From positions 1,869 to 8,741 of the forward strand of contig DKQD01000047.1 of the NCBI GenBank assembly GCA_002474345.1: a stretch of 6,873 nucleotides of DNA, in the 5' to 3' direction. The translations under genes and the position numbers were made by a program. The notes under the pieces were generated by a model, which saw nothing but the letters and a program-made list of their open reading frames with translations, made no database searches and had not been told where the DNA came from. The stretch comes from Bacteriovoracaceae bacterium UBA7317 (GTDB lineage: Bacteria > Bdellovibrionota > Bacteriovoracia > Bacteriovoracales > Bacteriovoracaceae). Of the stretch, positions 5,597 through 6,873 are shown in pieces (positions within the stretch are counted from its first letter, which is position 1; each line of letters starts with the position of its first letter).

Positions 5597-6873
5597 ATGG
5601 AAAAGTTATCGAGTCTGGAAATTAGAAAGAGGTTTATTCAGTTTTTCGAAGAAAAGAGTCACCTTAAAATTAGTGGATCTTCAGTTGTTCCTCATAATGA
5701 CCCAACCCTTCTTTTTATAAACTCAGGGATGGCCCCTCTTAAAAAGTACTTTTTAGGAAAAGAAGAGCCTCCTTCGCCACGCCTCTGTAATTTTCAACCA
5801 TGCATCAGAACAAAAGATATTGACGATGTTGGTGACCGTCATCATTTGACAATTTTTGAAATGCTCGGAAGCTGGTCAATTGGAGACTATTACAAGGAAA
5901 AAGCCGTTGAGCTTGCGTACGAACTTCTTGTTGATAGGCTTGGTTTTGATAAAAAAAGGCTCTACGTCACTGTCTATGAAGGAAGTAAGTCTTTAGGTTT
6001 GGATGCTGACCTTGTTTCAGCAAAAGCATGGGAAAAAGTTGGAATAGACCCAGCTCATATCATTCAATTAGGGGAAGATAATTTTTGGGGACCCGCTGGT
6101 GAAACGGGACCATGTGGCCCTTGTACTGAAGTCTTCTATGATTGTGGCGATGAGTTTGGTCCTGCATGGGAGCCAGGCCAAGAGTTTGATACGACTAAAA
6201 GGTATATAGAGATTTGGAATGCAGGCGTTTTTATGGAGCTTAATAAAAATGCCGACGGAACTTTTACCTCTTTGCCCCTAAAGAGTGTTGATACAGGCTC
6301 TGGGCTAGAAAGAATGGCCATGATCATGAATGGCTTTGAAAGTGTTTATGAAACTGATCTTTTAAAGCCCATCCTTGATCTCTGTCTTAAATTATATAAA
6401 GTGGATATGCCAACTGGCAGAATGCTAACAGATCATTTAAGAGCTGCGACTTTTATTATAGCTGAAGGGGTCGCGCCAGGAAATGAGGGACAAGGCTATA
6501 TTCCTCGCCGCCTTTTAAGGAAGTCTATAGCAGCACTTGTTAAGGGTAAGGTAGAGAAAGTTAATTTTGATGAGGTGGTTGGGAAAGTTATAGAAATCCT
6601 TGCTCCGATTTACCCTCAGATAAAATCAAATAGTGAGTACGTCTACCATCAAATTAATACGGAAATTACTGACTTCATGCCTATCGTAAGAAAGGGCCTA
6701 GATAAAATTGAAGACGCTTGCGAAAACTTAAAAGGCAAGACTTTCCCAGGCGAGGTTGCCTTTGATCTTGTAACCACATTTGGTTTACCCCTAGATGTGA
6801 TTTTTTCAGAGTTAAACGAAAAGGGGTTAAACCTTGATCAAGATGCCTATGAAAAGGCTTATGAAAAACACCG
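5597..6873 (+). CDS. alaS: Alanyl-tRNA synthetase, N-terminal part (runs off the window), divergent type
   Basis: Open reading frame with no stop to the window edge, giving 425 codons plus two bases. It encodes the class II catalytic domain and part of the tRNA-recognition domain of AlaRS, which charges tRNA-Ala. EIRKRFIQFFEEKSH (8-22) and SSVVPHNDPTLLFINSGMAP (28-47) are the typical N-terminus with motif 1. Motif 2 covers CIRTKDIDDVGDRHHLTIFE (69-88) and continues MLGSWSIGDYYK. GETGPCGPCTEVFYD (168-182) and VDTGSGLER (231-239, motif 3) complete the active site; TDHLRAATF (278-286) and GNEGQGYIPRRLLRK (295-309) follow. Standard enzymes have VG.TARHHTFFEMLGNFS.GDYFK and EIWN-(L/I)-VFM, whereas this one has VGDRHHLTIFEMLGSWS and WNAGVFM. 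ATG 5597 has AAAGGAAG at 5586-5593. It starts 23 bp after the acyl-CoA synthetase stop. Editing and C-Ala domains, if present, lie outside the window. Confidence 0.9.
   Translation, partial: MEKLSSLEIRKRFIQFFEEKSHLKISGSSVVPHNDPTLLFINSGMAPLKKYFLGKEEPPSPRLCNFQPCIRTKDIDDVGDRHHLTIFEMLGSWSIGDYYKEKAVELAYELLVDRLGFDKKRLYVTVYEGSKSLGLDADLVSAKAWEKVGIDPAHIIQLGEDNFWGPAGETGPCGPCTEVFYDCGDEFGPAWEPGQEFDTTKRYIEIWNAGVFMELNKNADGTFTSLPLKSVDTGSGLERMAMIMNGFESVYETDLLKPILDLCLKLYKVDMPTGRMLTDHLRAATFIIAEGVAPGNEGQGYIPRRLLRKSIAALVKGKVEKVNFDEVVGKVIEILAPIYPQIKSNSEYVYHQINTEITDFMPIVRKGLDKIEDACENLKGKTFPGEVAFDLVTTFGLPLDVIFSELNEKGLNLDQDAYEKAYEKH

Noticed and set aside
6136..6327. Minus-strand open frame of 63 codons
   Set aside because: Antisense to the AlaRS catalytic domain; no supporting feature.

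Overview
The window is an AT-rich bacterial segment with every recognisable gene on the + strand. It holds a compact thiamine (vitamin B1) biosynthesis operon, then a long-chain acyl-CoA synthetase gene behind its own likely promoter, then the 5' part of an alanyl-tRNA synthetase gene that runs off the right edge. All identifications come from motifs read by eye. Low GC, Gly-Gly ThiS, an oxygen-dependent ThiO route and a FadD-like enzyme suggest an aerobic Gram-negative bacterium. A Bacteriovorax/Bdellovibrio-type organism would fit the composition and gene style, but that is a low-confidence inference because no taxonomic marker is present.

Bases 1-66 lie upstream of thiO and may contain the tail of another operon gene; no TPP riboswitch is visible there. 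Bases 67-3795 are the thi operon: thiO (glycine oxidase), thiS (sulfur carrier), thiG (thiazole synthase) and a fused thiD-thiE gene (pyrimidine kinase plus thiamine-phosphate synthase). The genes are packed tightly: a 4-bp stop/start overlap at thiO/thiS, 3 bp between thiS and thiG, and a 20-bp overlap at thiG/thiDE. ThiO supplies dehydroglycine, ThiS-thiocarboxylate supplies sulfur, and ThiG joins both with deoxyxylulose phosphate to make the thiazole. The ThiD domain phosphorylates HMP-P to HMP-PP, and the ThiE domain couples it to the thiazole to give thiamine phosphate. ThiC (HMP-P synthesis), ThiF (ThiS adenylation) and ThiL are not in the window and must be encoded elsewhere or upstream.

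Bases 3796-3911 are the only real intergenic region. It contains a good sigma-70-type promoter (TTGATA-17 bp-TAAAAT) and a cluster of TCAAGGA half-sites, two direct and one inverted, that looks like an operator overlapping the -35 box. The acyl-CoA synthetase gene (3912-5573) follows and is probably cotranscribed with the alaS-like gene (from 5597), 23 bp downstream. The alanyl-tRNA synthetase is clearly of that family, but its motif 2 region and some loops differ from the standard bacterial form.

I see no mobile element, CRISPR array, tRNA, rRNA or broken gene. The most unusual points are the ThiD-ThiE fusion, the reuse of the ThiS Gly-Gly codons as the thiG Shine-Dalgarno, the operator-like repeats before the acyl-CoA synthetase gene, and the divergent AlaRS. 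None of these amounts to clear evidence of a new biological system.
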